Assembly (NCBI RefSeq): GCF_014084105.1
Contig: NZ_CP048289.1
Location: 5,403,922-5,467,921 of the forward strand
DNA from: Streptacidiphilus sp. P02-A3a
GTDB lineage: Bacteria > Actinomycetota > Actinomycetes > Streptomycetales > Streptomycetaceae
DNA length: 64,000 nucleotides
Direction: 5' to 3'
The notes below the pieces were generated by a model. That model saw nothing but the letters and a program-made list of their open reading frames with translations. It made no database searches and was not told the origin of the DNA. The position numbers were made by a program, and so were the translations under genes. The stretch's first letter is position 1; the number at the start of each line of letters is the position of its first letter. Below, in pieces: positions 7,828 to 16,019 of this stretch.

Positions 7828-9189
7828 GTGGGCACTCCCGCGAGACCGCCGCAGCTGGAGCCGATGCTGGCCACTCCCGGCGCGATGCCGGGGCACCCGG
7901 AGGGGTTCGCCCTGGAGGTGAAGTGGGACGGCATGCGGGTGCTGGCCCGGCTGGACTCCGGTGAGCTGGAACTGCTCGCCCGCAGCGGCAACGAGGCCAC
8001 CACCCGCTACCCGGAGCTCGCCGAACTGGCGGCGCTGCTGCCGGGGCGGAGCGCGGTGCTCGACGGCGAGGTGATCGCCACCGACGCGCGCGGCCGACCG
8101 TCCTTCGGCGCGCTGCAGGAGCGGATGCCGCTGCGGCGGCCGACCGAGATCGCCGCCGCGATGCGCCGCTACCCGGTGACGCTGATGCTGTTCGACGTGC
8201 TGTGGCTGGACGGCCGGTCGCTGCTGGACGAGCCGTACGAGCGGCGCCGCGCGCTGCTGGAGGCGCTGCCGCTGGCCGGTACCCGGGTGGTGGTGCCCCC
8301 GGCCTGGCCGGGTTCGACCTCGGCCCAGGCGCTCGCCTGGACCAGGGGCGAGGGCCTGGAGGGGCTGATCGCCAAGCGGCTGGGCTCGCGGTACCGGCCG
8401 GGGGTCCGCTCCCGGGACTGGATCAAGATCAAGCACGTCCGGTCCGTCGACGTGGTCATCGGCGGCTGGGTCTCCCGCGACCCCGAGGGACAGGTGCTCA
8501 AGTCGCTCCTGCTCGGACTGCCCGGCGAGGGCGGCCCGAGGTACGTCGGCGCGGTCGGCACCGGCTTCTCCGACGCCGAGCGCCGCGCCCTGGCGGCCCG
8601 GCTGGGCGCCCTGGCCGTCGCCGACTCCCCCTTCACCGGCGCGGTGACCGACATCGACCGGGGCGATCCGCTCCGCTTCGTCCGCCCGGAACTGACCGGC
8701 GAGGTCGAGTACCTGGGCATCGGCTCGGGCGGCAGCCTCCGCCAGCCGGTCTGGAAGGGCCTGCGCGGCAGCCACCGCGACGGCCGCTTATCCGCTCCGC
8801 CGGTCGGCGGCCCGGGTGCGGGCGACCGGCCGGTCCCAGGAGGCCGGCGCGGCCGGGTAGTCGCCGTGCTCCAGGTCGTCGAGCAGGGTCGGGTGGGTGG
8901 GCGACCAGCCGAGCAGTTCCCGCGTGCGGGCGCTGGAGACGGGCGCGTCGATGGTGTAGACGGTGGCCATGAACGGGTTCCCGAAGTGCGCGGCGGCCTC
9001 GTCCGGGTCGGCGGGGCCGCCGGCAGGCCGAGGCCCCGGGCGATCGTCTCCGCGATGCTCCTCCGGGTGACGCCCTCCTCGCCCACGCCGTGCGGCACGC
9101 CGCCCGCCGGGTCGCCTTCCGCAAGGTCAGGGGGATCCTTGAGGGCAACCTCTCGTTCGCCGGGCCGCGGATGGCCGTCATCGCCGTGA
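7828..9189 (+). CDS. LigD-type ATP-dependent DNA ligase, 3' end altered
   Basis: ATP-dependent DNA ligase of the NHEJ type. The catalytic lysine lies in EVKWDGMR, motif III is LDGEVI, motif IV EGLIAKR and motif V WIKIKH. The OB-fold follows to about PVWKGLRG (base ~8770), where homologues normally end. The frame stays open for about 140 further codons with no ligase character and is antisense to an epimerase remnant, so the native stop has probably been lost. A GTG at 7828 after AGAGAGG is the best start; the open frame reaches back to 7666. The long tail may be unfolded or trimmed. Confidence 0.8.
   Translation: MGTPARPPQLEPMLATPGAMPGHPEGFALEVKWDGMRVLARLDSGELELLARSGNEATTRYPELAELAALLPGRSAVLDGEVIATDARGRPSFGALQERMPLRRPTEIAAAMRRYPVTLMLFDVLWLDGRSLLDEPYERRRALLEALPLAGTRVVVPPAWPGSTSAQALAWTRGEGLEGLIAKRLGSRYRPGVRSRDWIKIKHVRSVDVVIGGWVSRDPEGQVLKSLLLGLPGEGGPRYVGAVGTGFSDAERRALAARLGALAVADSPFTGAVTDIDRGDPLRFVRPELTGEVEYLGIGSGGSLRQPVWKGLRGSHRDGRLSAPPVGGPGAGDRPVPGGRRGRVVAVLQVVEQGRVGGRPAEQFPRAGAGDGRVDGVDGGHERVPEVRGGLVRVGGAAGRPRPRAIVSAMLLRVTPSSPTPCGTPPAGSPSARSGGSLRATSRSPGRGWPSSP
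8788..9130 (-). pseudogene. Remnant of NAD-dependent epimerase/dehydratase (SDR), frameshifted
   Basis: The minus strand keeps the C-terminal third of an extended-SDR epimerase. One frame reads GEEGVTRRSIAETIARGLGL; a one-base shift near 9015 leads into DPDEAAAHFGNPFMATVYTI, then ELLGWSPTHPTLLDDLEHGD and a TAA at 8788-8790. The Rossmann N-terminus and catalytic YxxxK are missing. Further decayed text (AMTAIRGPANERL, about 9150-9190) may come from a second SDR gene. The fragment overlaps the ligase 3' extension on the opposite strand, which suggests a deletion fused two once-separate gene ends. Nothing else is seen from 9190 to 9372. Confidence 0.6.
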
Positions 9190-9372
9190 CACCAGCGGCC
9201 TGCGCGCCCTGCTGACCGCCGGACGCCGGCGCGACCCGCGGACTTCGGGCATCGCCACCCGTTCGGGTGACTGAATCCGGGTGGTACGGGTAAGCGGGGT
9301 GGGGGGAGAAATCGCTGGAAGATCTGACAGAAGGTACCGAGCGCAGGTACCGACATCCGCTCACATCGCTCC

Positions 9373-9378
9373 AGGAGG
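9373..9378 (+). promoter_or_regulatory. Perfect Shine-Dalgarno for the proline-rich ORF
   Basis: AGGAGG ends 6 nt before the ATG at 9385. It is the strongest ribosome binding site in this part of the window and is the main reason to accept the short proline-rich frame as a gene. Confidence 0.75.
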
Positions 9379-9384
9379 TATCTC

Positions 9385-9612
9385 ATGCGGGTTCCCTCGC
9401 CCTCGGACCCGGACATCAGGCCGGTCGGACCGGACCCGGTACCGCCGGTCCCGCCGCAGCCGCCGCTTCCGCCCGACCCGATCCCGCCGGGGCCCGGTCC
9501 CGACCCGGCGCCGCCGCAGCCCGTGCCCGAACCGGGACCGCCGCTGCCGGACCCGGCCCCCGGCCCGACGCCGGAGCCGATGCCGGTCGGGCGCGCCGCC
9601 GCCACCGGCTGA
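9385..9612 (+). CDS. Small proline-rich peptide
   Basis: A 75-aa peptide; over 40% of residues are proline, with runs of Pro-Asp, Pro-Gln and Gly-Pro and a short RAAATG tail. No domain, signal peptide or membrane helix is visible. The perfect AGGAGG argues for real translation, as does a start 64 bp upstream of a semialdehyde dehydrogenase gene on the same strand. The low-complexity composition would also arise from random GC-rich sequence, so the protein's existence rests on the ribosome binding site. Function unknown. Confidence 0.55.
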   Translation: MRVPSPSDPDIRPVGPDPVPPVPPQPPLPPDPIPPGPGPDPAPPQPVPEPGPPLPDPAPGPTPEPMPVGRAAATG

Positions 9613-9676
9613 CCCCCGCCCGACCCACGTCACCGCCTGCCCACCGCCGCCCACCGCCGCTGAAAGGCCCCCGCTG

Positions 9677-11083
9677 ATGCCCATCGCCACCGTCAACCCC
9701 GCGACCGGGGAGACCCTGGAGACCTTCACCCCGCACACCGCCGAGGAGGTCGAGATCGCCCTCACCCGCGCCTCGGAGGCCTTCGCCGTCCATCGGCTGA
9801 CCTCCTTCGACGAGCGCGCGGCGCTGCTGCGTGCCGCCGCCGACGCGCTGGAGTCCGAGCTGGAGGACACCGCCCGGACGATGACCGTCGAGATGGGCAA
9901 GCCGCTCGCGCAGGCCCGGGGCGAGGTCGCCAAGTGCGTGAAGGCGATGCGGTGGTACGCCGAGCGGGCGGAGTCGCTGCTCGCCGACGAGCACCCGAAA
10001 CCGGCGGACGTGGCCGACTCCGGCGGGGTGGACGCCTATGTCCGCTACCGGCCGCTGGGGCCGGTGCTCGCGGTCATGCCGTGGAACTTCCCGCTCTGGC
10101 AGGTGGTGCGGTTCGCGGCCCCGGCCCTGATGGCGGGCAACACCGCGCTGCTGAAGCACGCCTCCAACGTGCCGCAGACCGCGCTGCTGCTGGAGCAGGT
10201 GTTCACCCGGGCGGGCTACCGCCCGGGCTGCTTCCAGACCCTGCTCATCCCCTCCTCCGGCGTCGACGCGGTGATCCGGGACCCCCGGGTCGCGGCGGTG
10301 ACGCTCACCGGCAGCGAGGGCGCGGGCCGCTCGGTCGCCGCCGTCGCCGGGGACGAGGTCAAGAAGACCGTGCTGGAACTGGGCGGCAGCGACCCGTTCC
10401 TGGTGCTGCCGAGCGCCGACGTCCGCCGGGCGGCGGAGGTCGCGGTCACCGCCCGGGTCCAGAACAACGGGCAGTCCTGTATCGCGGCCAAGCGCTTCAT
10501 CGTCCACCGCGAGGTGTACCAGGAGTTCGCGGACGCCTTCACCGCGCGGATGTCCGCGCTGCGCGTCGGCGACCCGCTGCTGGCGGAGACCGAGGTGGGC
10601 CCGCTGGCCACCGAGCAGGGCCGGGACGAGCTGGAGGAGCTGGTGCAGGACGCGCTGCGGCTGGGCGCCGAGGCGCGCTGCGGCGGACGCCGTCCGGCCG
10701 ATCTGCCGCAGGGCTGGTTCTACGAGCCGACGGTGCTCGCCGGGGTGACCCCCGAGATGCGGGTGCACCACGAGGAGTGCTTCGGCCCGGTGGCCACCCT
10801 GTACCAGGTGGACAGCCTGGAGGAGGCGGTGCGGCTGGCCAACGACACCCCGTTCGGCCTCAGCTCCAACGCCTGGACCCAGGACCCGGAGGAGCAGCGG
10901 GTCCTGGTCCGCGACCTGGAGGCGGGCGCGGTCTTCTTCAACGGGATGACCGCCTCGCACCCGGCGCTCCCCTTCGGCGGCGTCAAGCGCTCGGGTTACG
11001 GCCGGGAGCTGTCGGCGCAGGGCATCCGGGAGTTCTGCAACGTGACCACCGTCTGGCACGGACCGGCCGGTGGTCGCGACTGA
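9677..11083 (+). CDS. Succinate-semialdehyde dehydrogenase (aldehyde dehydrogenase family)
   Basis: A 468-aa aldehyde dehydrogenase of the succinate-semialdehyde type, oxidising the aldehyde to the acid with NAD(P). The start IATVNPATGETL, PWNFPLWQVVRFAAPALMAG, the catalytic Glu in LELGGSDPF, the catalytic Cys in NNGQSCIAAKRF, the ECFGPVA segment and the C-terminal PFGGVKRSGYGREL are all intact. Length and order match the family. The ATG at 9677 is used; the frame continues upstream through the proline-rich ORF in another phase. It is likely co-transcribed with that ORF and convergent with the DUF998 gene 7 bp away. The role is presumably GABA or aldehyde catabolism. Confidence 0.9.
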   Translation: MPIATVNPATGETLETFTPHTAEEVEIALTRASEAFAVHRLTSFDERAALLRAAADALESELEDTARTMTVEMGKPLAQARGEVAKCVKAMRWYAERAESLLADEHPKPADVADSGGVDAYVRYRPLGPVLAVMPWNFPLWQVVRFAAPALMAGNTALLKHASNVPQTALLLEQVFTRAGYRPGCFQTLLIPSSGVDAVIRDPRVAAVTLTGSEGAGRSVAAVAGDEVKKTVLELGGSDPFLVLPSADVRRAAEVAVTARVQNNGQSCIAAKRFIVHREVYQEFADAFTARMSALRVGDPLLAETEVGPLATEQGRDELEELVQDALRLGAEARCGGRRPADLPQGWFYEPTVLAGVTPEMRVHHEECFGPVATLYQVDSLEEAVRLANDTPFGLSSNAWTQDPEEQRVLVRDLEAGAVFFNGMTASHPALPFGGVKRSGYGRELSAQGIREFCNVTTVWHGPAGGRD

Positions 11084-11090
11084 CCGCGGA

Positions 11091-11711
11091 TCACCCGTTC
11101 GACGTAGCCCGGCCGCGCTCGGCGCGCCGCCGGGCCGCGTGCCACGCGCAGGCGACCGCGACCACCAGCGGCCACAGCGCCTGCGCCGTGGTCAGCACCC
11201 GTTCGGCGGATCCGATCGGACCGTGATGGCGCAGGATGTAGAGGAACCACATGGCCCCGGCGAACAGCGCCGCGGTGACCGTGATCGACGGGGTGGTCCG
11301 CAGCGGCCAGGGCCAGGCTTCGCCACGTCTGGCCGCCATCACCGGCCACAGGGCGAGGGCGATGAAACCCACGGTGGTGGACGCGGTGTGCTGGACGATG
11401 GCGCCGCTGTCCGGCTCCGGGAACAGCGCGACCGCGACGCAGGCGACCCCGCCGAAGGCCAGCACCATCCGGCCGATGGGTGCGGCGGGGCGCAGTCCGA
11501 GGGCGCTGACCACGTGGCACCCGCCGAGGGCGAGCAGCGCCCCGGTCATCACCCAGCGATCGGTGGCGCCGTGGGCGGCGAGGGTGCTGATGGTCTGGGT
11601 GATGGGGTTGTATCCCGGGGGCTGGAGCACGGCCGCGGTCATCCAGCCGCCGATGAGGAAGAGGGGGGCGCACCCGGAGGAGAGCAGCGCCCACCAGGGG
11701 ATGACTGGCAT
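11091..11711 (-). CDS. DUF998 integral membrane protein
   Basis: A 206-aa polytopic membrane protein of the DUF998 family with about six hydrophobic helices: ALLSSGCAPLFLIGGWMTAA, GALLALGGCHVVSALGL, MVLAFGGVACVAVALF, TTVGFIALALWPVM, ITVTAALFAGAMWFLYIL and ALWPLVVAVACAW. The family signature between helices 1 and 2 (YNPITQTISTLAAHG) is present. The C-terminus is arginine-rich and cytosolic. AAGG precedes the ATG. Molecular function is unknown for the family. It converges with the aldehyde dehydrogenase gene. Confidence 0.85.
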   Translation of the reverse strand: MPVIPWWALLSSGCAPLFLIGGWMTAAVLQPPGYNPITQTISTLAAHGATDRWVMTGALLALGGCHVVSALGLRPAAPIGRMVLAFGGVACVAVALFPEPDSGAIVQHTASTTVGFIALALWPVMAARRGEAWPWPLRTTPSITVTAALFAGAMWFLYILRHHGPIGSAERVLTTAQALWPLVVAVACAWHAARRRAERGRATSNG

Positions 11712-11834
11712 GGATCGACCTTAGGTGCGGATCGGGCGCAGTCCCGGGAGGCAGCGGCGTGCCGCCCGCGATTCACCCGCGTCGCGAACCGCTCGCCGGA
11801 CGCGACCGGCGCGGACGCCGGTCGGCCCGGGGGC

Positions 11835-12686
11835 TCAGTGGGGGCGGGTGACCGCCCAGAACAGGCCGCCCTCGCGGTCGCGCAGTTGGATGACCCGGCC
11901 GTAGGGCGTGTCCTCGGCCGGAGTGGCCACGCTGCCACCGAGCTGTACGGCCTGCCGCGCGGCCGCGTCGGCGTCGCTCACCGCGAAGAAGACATGCCAC
12001 CGGGGGCGGACCCGAGGGTCGAACGCGGCCTCGGTGCCGCCGCCGAAGAGCGAGGCCAGCGTCCGCTCCCCGCCGGGCGTGTGGTCTCCTCCGGGCGCGT
12101 GGTCTCCGGACGTGTGGTCTCCGGGCGCGTGGCCGCCGCCGAGCAGCAGTACCCGGTCGTGTTCCCAGCGGACGTCGAACCGGCTGGGGTCGTCCCAGGC
12201 GAACACCGCGCCGTAGAACATGGCCGCGGCGAACGCGTCCGAGGTGCGCAGCTCGCTCCAGGCCAGGGCGCCGGGCCGCTCCAGGTCGTCGACCGGCCCG
12301 GCGCGTCCCTGCCAGATACCGAAGGCCGCGCCCTGCGGGTCGGTGGCCAGCGCGATGCGGCCGGCGTCGAAGGCGAGCGGGCCGACCACCACCATGCCGG
12401 TGCGCTCCCGCACCCGGGCGGCGACCAGGTCGGCGTCGTCGGTGCCGAAGTAGGTGGTCCAGGCGACCGGGAACTCCCAGCTCGCGGCGACCGCGCCGAG
12501 CCCGGCCACGGCGACTCCGTCGAGCACCGCGCGGCAGTAGGGGCCCCACCGGTCCGGCCCCTGTTCGAACCGCCAGCCCAGCAGCGGACCGTAGAAGCCC
12601 TGCGCGGTCTCCAGGTCCCGCGCCATCAGGCTGACCCAGCACGGGGCGCCGGGCACGCAGCGCGCCTGTATCGTCTTCCGGTCCAT
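11835..12686 (-). CDS. VOC-family (glyoxalase-like) protein, two domains
   Basis: A 283-aa protein of two tandem vicinal-oxygen-chelate domains (residues ~12-125 and ~138-280), typical of the Streptomyces glyoxalase/bleomycin-resistance-like group. Signatures are VSLMARDLETAQGFYGPLLG in domain 1 and FAAAMFYGAVFAW in domain 2. Each ends with a strand of the form FGIW or FWAV. The loop in domain 2 (about residues 184-208) is enlarged by a His-Asp-Pro-Gly repeat. A strong AAGGAGG supports the ATG at 12686. The substrate is unknown. Confidence 0.85.
   Translation of the reverse strand: MDRKTIQARCVPGAPCWVSLMARDLETAQGFYGPLLGWRFEQGPDRWGPYCRAVLDGVAVAGLGAVAASWEFPVAWTTYFGTDDADLVAARVRERTGMVVVGPLAFDAGRIALATDPQGAAFGIWQGRAGPVDDLERPGALAWSELRTSDAFAAAMFYGAVFAWDDPSRFDVRWEHDRVLLLGGGHAPGDHTSGDHAPGGDHTPGGERTLASLFGGGTEAAFDPRVRPRWHVFFAVSDADAAARQAVQLGGSVATPAEDTPYGRVIQLRDREGGLFWAVTRPH
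12073..12132. repeat. 15-bp tandem repeat inside the VOC gene
   Basis: Four imperfect copies of CCGGGCGCGTGGTCT (12073-12087, then after 3 extra bases 12091-12105, 12106-12120 and partial 12121-12132). All indels are multiples of three, so the frame is kept and the protein gains a repetitive Asp-His-x-x-Gly loop. Confidence 0.8.
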
Positions 12687-12776
12687 CAGCTGTCCTCCTT
12701 CGTGCCGGTGGCCCCGTGGCCGGGGCGTCGAGACCGCCCTGGGCCTACCGGCGGACGGGGGTGGGCGCGGGGCCGG

Positions 12777-12989
12777 TCAGGTGACCTGGCGCAGGTAGAG
12801 GGCGCCGCAGGTGTGGCAGAACTTCTCGTGGGTGTGGCTCCAGGCGTCCGCGGACATCCGCTCGGCGTCCACGTTCACGGGATGGCCGCACAGGCCGACG
12901 TCGGCACCGTCGGAGGTCATGTGCCACTGCCGGACGGGACCGCCGGTAGTGCCGTCCTCGTATTCGGCGCGCATCTCGAACACGTGCAT
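12777..12989 (-). CDS. Small hypothetical protein with CGH and CHTCG cysteine motifs
   Basis: A 70-aa protein. The motifs LCGHPVN and FCHTCGALYL provide three Cys and two His that could bind one zinc. The remainder is a compact alternating pattern (VFEMRAEYEDGTT, then VRQWHMTSDG). The frame is open upstream to 13220, but the ATG at 12989 preceded by GGGAGACGACC is the sensible start. It lies 90 bp downstream of the VOC gene's divergent promoter region on the opposite side. No family name is recognised. Confidence 0.68.
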   Translation of the reverse strand: MHVFEMRAEYEDGTTGGPVRQWHMTSDGADVGLCGHPVNVDAERMSADAWSHTHEKFCHTCGALYLRQVT

Positions 12990-13132
12990 GGTCGTCTCCC
13001 TGTCTCCGCGGCTCGTCCCGATGGCCGGTGTCGGGCCGGACGGTCGCTCACCCTCACACCATGCCGTGAGGTCTCCCGCCCCCGCCTGCCGACAGCCACC
13101 GGGGGCCTGCCCGGGGCCGACCGGCACGCTTC

Positions 13133-13143
13133 CGAACGGGTGA
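13133..13143 (+). promoter_or_regulatory. CGAACGGGTGA motif upstream of the CYTH-CHAD gene
   Basis: CGAACGGGTGA lies 97 bp upstream of the ATG at 13241. An identical 11-mer occurs at 19559-19569 ahead of a lipoprotein gene. Near matches occur at 3012-3022 and 9261-9270. It resembles a -10-like GGGTRA element, but no -35 partner at a constant distance was found. Confidence 0.35.
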
Positions 13144-13240
13144 ACCACGGAGCGGGGATGCCCCGCCGCGCGCCGCCGGTCCGGGGACGCCGACTGCGAG
13201 AATCCAATCAGGAGCTCCACCAGTGAGAGGAGACATCCAC

Positions 13241-14797
13241 ATGGCCACCACCCATGTCGAGCGGGAGCGGAAGTTCGACCGCAGGGCCGCTGCGACCCTG
13301 CCCGACCTGCACGGACTTCCGCAGGTCAGCGCCGTCGAACCGGCCGCGACCGAGGATCTGGACGCGGTCTACTACGACACCGAGGACCGCCTGCTGCTGG
13401 CCCACCGGGTCACCCTGCGCCGCCGCACCGGCGGCCACGACCAGGGCTGGCACCTGAAGCTGCCGAACGGCCCGGACAGCCGCCGGGAGGTTCGGCTGCC
13501 GCTCACGGCCGGGGAGCCCGGGGCGGTGCCGAGCGAACTGGAGCTCCGGGTGCGCTCCCGGACCAGGGGCGGAGCCCTGGCCCCGGTCGCCCTGCTGCAC
13601 ACCCGTCGGCACCGGCGACTGCTCCTCGACGCGCAACGGCGCCCCCTGGCGGAGATCGCCGAAGACGCGGTCACCGCCCGGATCCCGCAGCCCTCCGGGG
13701 AGGTGCTGCTGCGCGACTGGGAGGAGGTGGAGGCGGAGCTGGAACTCGGTGACACCGCCCTGCTGGACGCGCTGGAGGAACGCTTCCGCGCGGCGGGGCT
13801 GGAACGTTCCGCCAGCGGCTCCAAGCTGGCCCGGGCACTGGCCGGACCCGGCGGTGGCGGCGACGGCGACGGCGCTGACGGTGACGGCGACGGCCGCGCG
13901 GCCGGTCCGGGTGGGGCGGCTCCCGGTGCGCCCGTCCCCGGCTCGATCGGGGAGCTGCTCACCGAGCTGGTGCGCGCCCAGGTGGAGGACCTGCTCACGC
14001 TGGACGGCGCGGTCCGCCGCGACCGGCCCGAGGGTGTCCATGACCTGCGGGTGGCCGCGCGCCGGTTGCGCAGCACCCTGCGCAGCCACCGGCGCACGCT
14101 GGACCGCGCGGCCGCCGAACCGCTGGCGGCGGAGCTGCGCTGGCTGGGGCACTGCCTGAGCGAGGCCCGGGACAGCCAGGTCATCGGGGAACTGCTGCTC
14201 AGCCGGACGGCGGAGCTGCCGGAGCCGGAACGGCCGGGGCCGATGCCCGGGCGGATCACCGTCTGGTCCGCCGACCGGTACCGGCGGTACCACGGCGAGG
14301 TGCTCACCGAGCTGGACGGCGCCCGGTACTTCGCGTTGCTGGCCGGGCTGGAGCGGTTCGCCGCCCGCCCGGTGCCGACGGGCCGGGGGGAGGGCGCGGC
14401 CCGGGCGGAGCTGCGCCGGGTGCTGAGGCGGGAGCGGCGCCGGTTCGGCGGCCGACTGGCCACCGCCCGTGACCTGCCGCCGGGGGCGGACCGGGACCAG
14501 GCGCTGCACGCGGTACGCCGGGCGGCCAAACGCGCCCGCTACGCGGCCGAGGGCGCCGCGCCGGTCTGCGGGAAGGGTGCCCAGCGGCTGGCCCGGCGGA
14601 TGAAGGCGGTGCAGACCCTGCTCGGCTCGCGTCAGGACGCGGTGCTCGCCCGCTGGGCGCTGCCGCGCATCGCCGCGAGCGCCCACGCGCACGGTGAGCC
14701 GGGCTTCGGCTACGGCGTGCTGTACGCCGTCCAGGCGGCCGACCTGGCCAGGTACGACGCCGACCTGCCGGAGCTGTGGGCCGCTGCCGCGCGGTGA
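13241..14797 (+). CDS. CYTH and CHAD domain protein
   Basis: A 518-aa fusion of an N-terminal CYTH (triphosphate tunnel) domain, residues 1-205, and a C-terminal CHAD helical domain, residues ~240-510. The CYTH metal/phosphate motif ERERKF is at the N-terminus. The CHAD helices carry conserved basic patches VHDLRVAARRLRSTL and ALHAVRRAAKRARYAAE, which bind polyphosphate. A Gly/Asp-rich linker (about residues 208-232) separates them. The ATG at 13241 follows GAGAGGAGA; a GTG at 13223 is less likely. The likely role is in inorganic polyphosphate or triphosphate metabolism. Confidence 0.9.
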   Translation: MATTHVERERKFDRRAAATLPDLHGLPQVSAVEPAATEDLDAVYYDTEDRLLLAHRVTLRRRTGGHDQGWHLKLPNGPDSRREVRLPLTAGEPGAVPSELELRVRSRTRGGALAPVALLHTRRHRRLLLDAQRRPLAEIAEDAVTARIPQPSGEVLLRDWEEVEAELELGDTALLDALEERFRAAGLERSASGSKLARALAGPGGGGDGDGADGDGDGRAAGPGGAAPGAPVPGSIGELLTELVRAQVEDLLTLDGAVRRDRPEGVHDLRVAARRLRSTLRSHRRTLDRAAAEPLAAELRWLGHCLSEARDSQVIGELLLSRTAELPEPERPGPMPGRITVWSADRYRRYHGEVLTELDGARYFALLAGLERFAARPVPTGRGEGAARAELRRVLRRERRRFGGRLATARDLPPGADRDQALHAVRRAAKRARYAAEGAAPVCGKGAQRLARRMKAVQTLLGSRQDAVLARWALPRIAASAHAHGEPGFGYGVLYAVQAADLARYDADLPELWAAAAR

Positions 14798-14815
14798 GGG
14801 CGCCGGGGCGACCGC

Positions 14816-14834
14816 TGAGCCGGGGCGGGGCTCA
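14816..14834. terminator. Short hairpin between convergent genes
   Basis: A TGAGCC/GGCTCA stem of 6 bp with a 7-nt G-rich loop, overlapping the MscS stop codon. It lies in the 34-bp gap between the convergent CYTH-CHAD and MscS genes. No T-tract. Confidence 0.32.
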
Positions 14835-15557
14835 CTCCCGCGGCGGGGCGACCGGCTGCGGCGGGGCGACCGGCTGCGGCGGGGGCTCGGTGGGCGCCGC
14901 GGCCTGGGGGCGGTAGCCGGGGGCGATGGCCGAGTTCAGCACCGAGCTGTTGGGCAGCAGCACGGTGCCCTCGGCCGTCCGCAACTCCACGAAGAGCAGG
15001 GTCATGTCGGTGACCCGCCCCTGGATCCGGCCGCCCAGCGCCCCGGCCTGGATGGCGACGTCCTGGCCGGTGTGGAAGGGCCGGGCGGTGAGCAGCACCA
15101 GGCCCGCGCAGATGTTGCCGAGTACCGGCTGGGCCGCGATGCCGACGATCACCCCGGTCAGCGCGCCGCCCAGGATCAGCCTGCTCCAGGGCACGTGCAA
15201 CAGGCTCAGCGCACCCAGTACGACCATGGCGTAGCCGGTCAGCAGGCAGAGCACGCGCAGGGTGGTGACCCTGCTGTCGCCGAACCGCTCGGGGACCAGC
15301 GCGACCAGGTCGTCGGTGGCGCCGCGGACCGCGATCAGGGCGAAGACCAGGAAGACCAGGGCGCTGGCTCCGGCCACCGCCCGGTCGGTCACCGCGTGCG
15401 CCCGGGGTTCGCCGAGGAGTCCCCCGTAGTGCGTGGACACCACCAGCCCCGCCAGCGCGAGCAGGGTGGTCGCCACCGCCTTGCGTACCCGGATGCCACT
15501 GGGGTGGACCCGGCTCAGGACCGATCGGCGGTCACGGCGATCCTTCGTGCTGTCCAT
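14832..15557 (-). CDS. MscS-like mechanosensitive channel
   Basis: A 241-aa membrane protein with four hydrophobic helices: ATTLLALAGLVVSTHY, AGASALVFLVFALIAV, LLTGYAMVVLGALSLLHV, and a Gly/Ala-rich pore-like helix ILGGALTGVIVGIAAQPVLG. A short MscS beta domain follows (FHTGQDVAIQ, then GRVTDMTLLFVELRT, then LLPNSSVLNS). The C-terminal cage is replaced by a tail of repeated Pro-Gln-Pro-Val-Ala-Pro encoded by an 18-bp direct repeat. The ATG at 15557 is chosen after GGTGAGCAG; the frame opens upstream to 15623. It probably relieves osmotic pressure or conducts small ions. Confidence 0.85.
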   Translation of the reverse strand: MDSTKDRRDRRSVLSRVHPSGIRVRKAVATTLLALAGLVVSTHYGGLLGEPRAHAVTDRAVAGASALVFLVFALIAVRGATDDLVALVPERFGDSRVTTLRVLCLLTGYAMVVLGALSLLHVPWSRLILGGALTGVIVGIAAQPVLGNICAGLVLLTARPFHTGQDVAIQAGALGGRIQGRVTDMTLLFVELRTAEGTVLLPNSSVLNSAIAPGYRPQAAAPTEPPPQPVAPPQPVAPPRE

Positions 15558-15683
15558 CTGCTCACCGTGCCCTGAAGTCGCGGAACGACTCGGGAGCAGA
15601 TCGGCCCCCGGCGTCCGCCGCATGCTAGCCGCCCGGGGCGGCGTCCCGCTCCCCGGGCGGCCGGCGGTTCCCGGCGAGCAGGG

Positions 15684-16019
15684 TCAGGCGATCACCATCG
15701 GCGTTGACGGCTGGGCGCGGTCGGCCAGGAGCCGGCGAGCACGGCTGAGTGCCTGCTCGGGCTGCCTGAGGCCGGTGGAGACACACAGGGTGTAGTACAG
15801 GTCCTCACGGCGGGCGGCCGTCTGCGGACCGTCGTCCAGCAGGTCGAGCTCGGTCACCAGACGCTGCAACAGGGCAAGATTGATCAACGGCATAGCCAAC
15901 TCCAGTAAAACTACCGGGGAGATGAGAGTGCCGTCGGGGGCCCGACACTGGGCCTCGACGGAAACGCGTAACCTTCGGTATCGGCGGCCGGATGAGCGGG
16001 TCCGATCCGAGTCATCCAT
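15684..16019 (-). CDS. DUF5133-family protein with a TTA codon
   Basis: A 111-aa Streptomyces-type protein. The C-terminal motif YYTLCVSTGLRQPEQALSRA is characteristic of DUF5133, whose function is unknown. The N-terminus is arginine-rich (RTRSSGRRYRRLRVSV). Codon 17 (plus-strand 15969-15971) is TTA, the rare leucine codon read by the bldA tRNA, so translation may be limited to late growth. It is a single gene with an AT-richer 394-bp region upstream. Confidence 0.75.
   Translation of the reverse strand: MDDSDRTRSSGRRYRRLRVSVEAQCRAPDGTLISPVVLLELAMPLINLALLQRLVTELDLLDDGPQTAARREDLYYTLCVSTGLRQPEQALSRARRLLADRAQPSTPMVIA

Noticed and set aside
9085-9215. Plus-strand reading frame ending near 9215 (KVRGILEGNLSFAGPRMAVI)
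   Set aside because: Looks partly coding but overlaps decayed minus-strand SDR sequence; no start or ribosome binding site and no family recognised.
9265-9300. SigB-type promoter (GGGTAA) before the proline-rich ORF
   Set aside because: GGGTAA is present, but no -35 partner at the required 14-16 bp spacing was found.
9281-9676. Aldehyde dehydrogenase with a 132-residue N-terminal extension
   Set aside because: The extension is an Arg/Pro-rich shadow of the proline-rich ORF; family homology starts at the ATG at 9677.
11091-11101. Third exact copy of CGAACGGGTGA (minus strand)
   Set aside because: It is the last codons and stop of the DUF998 gene, not an upstream site.
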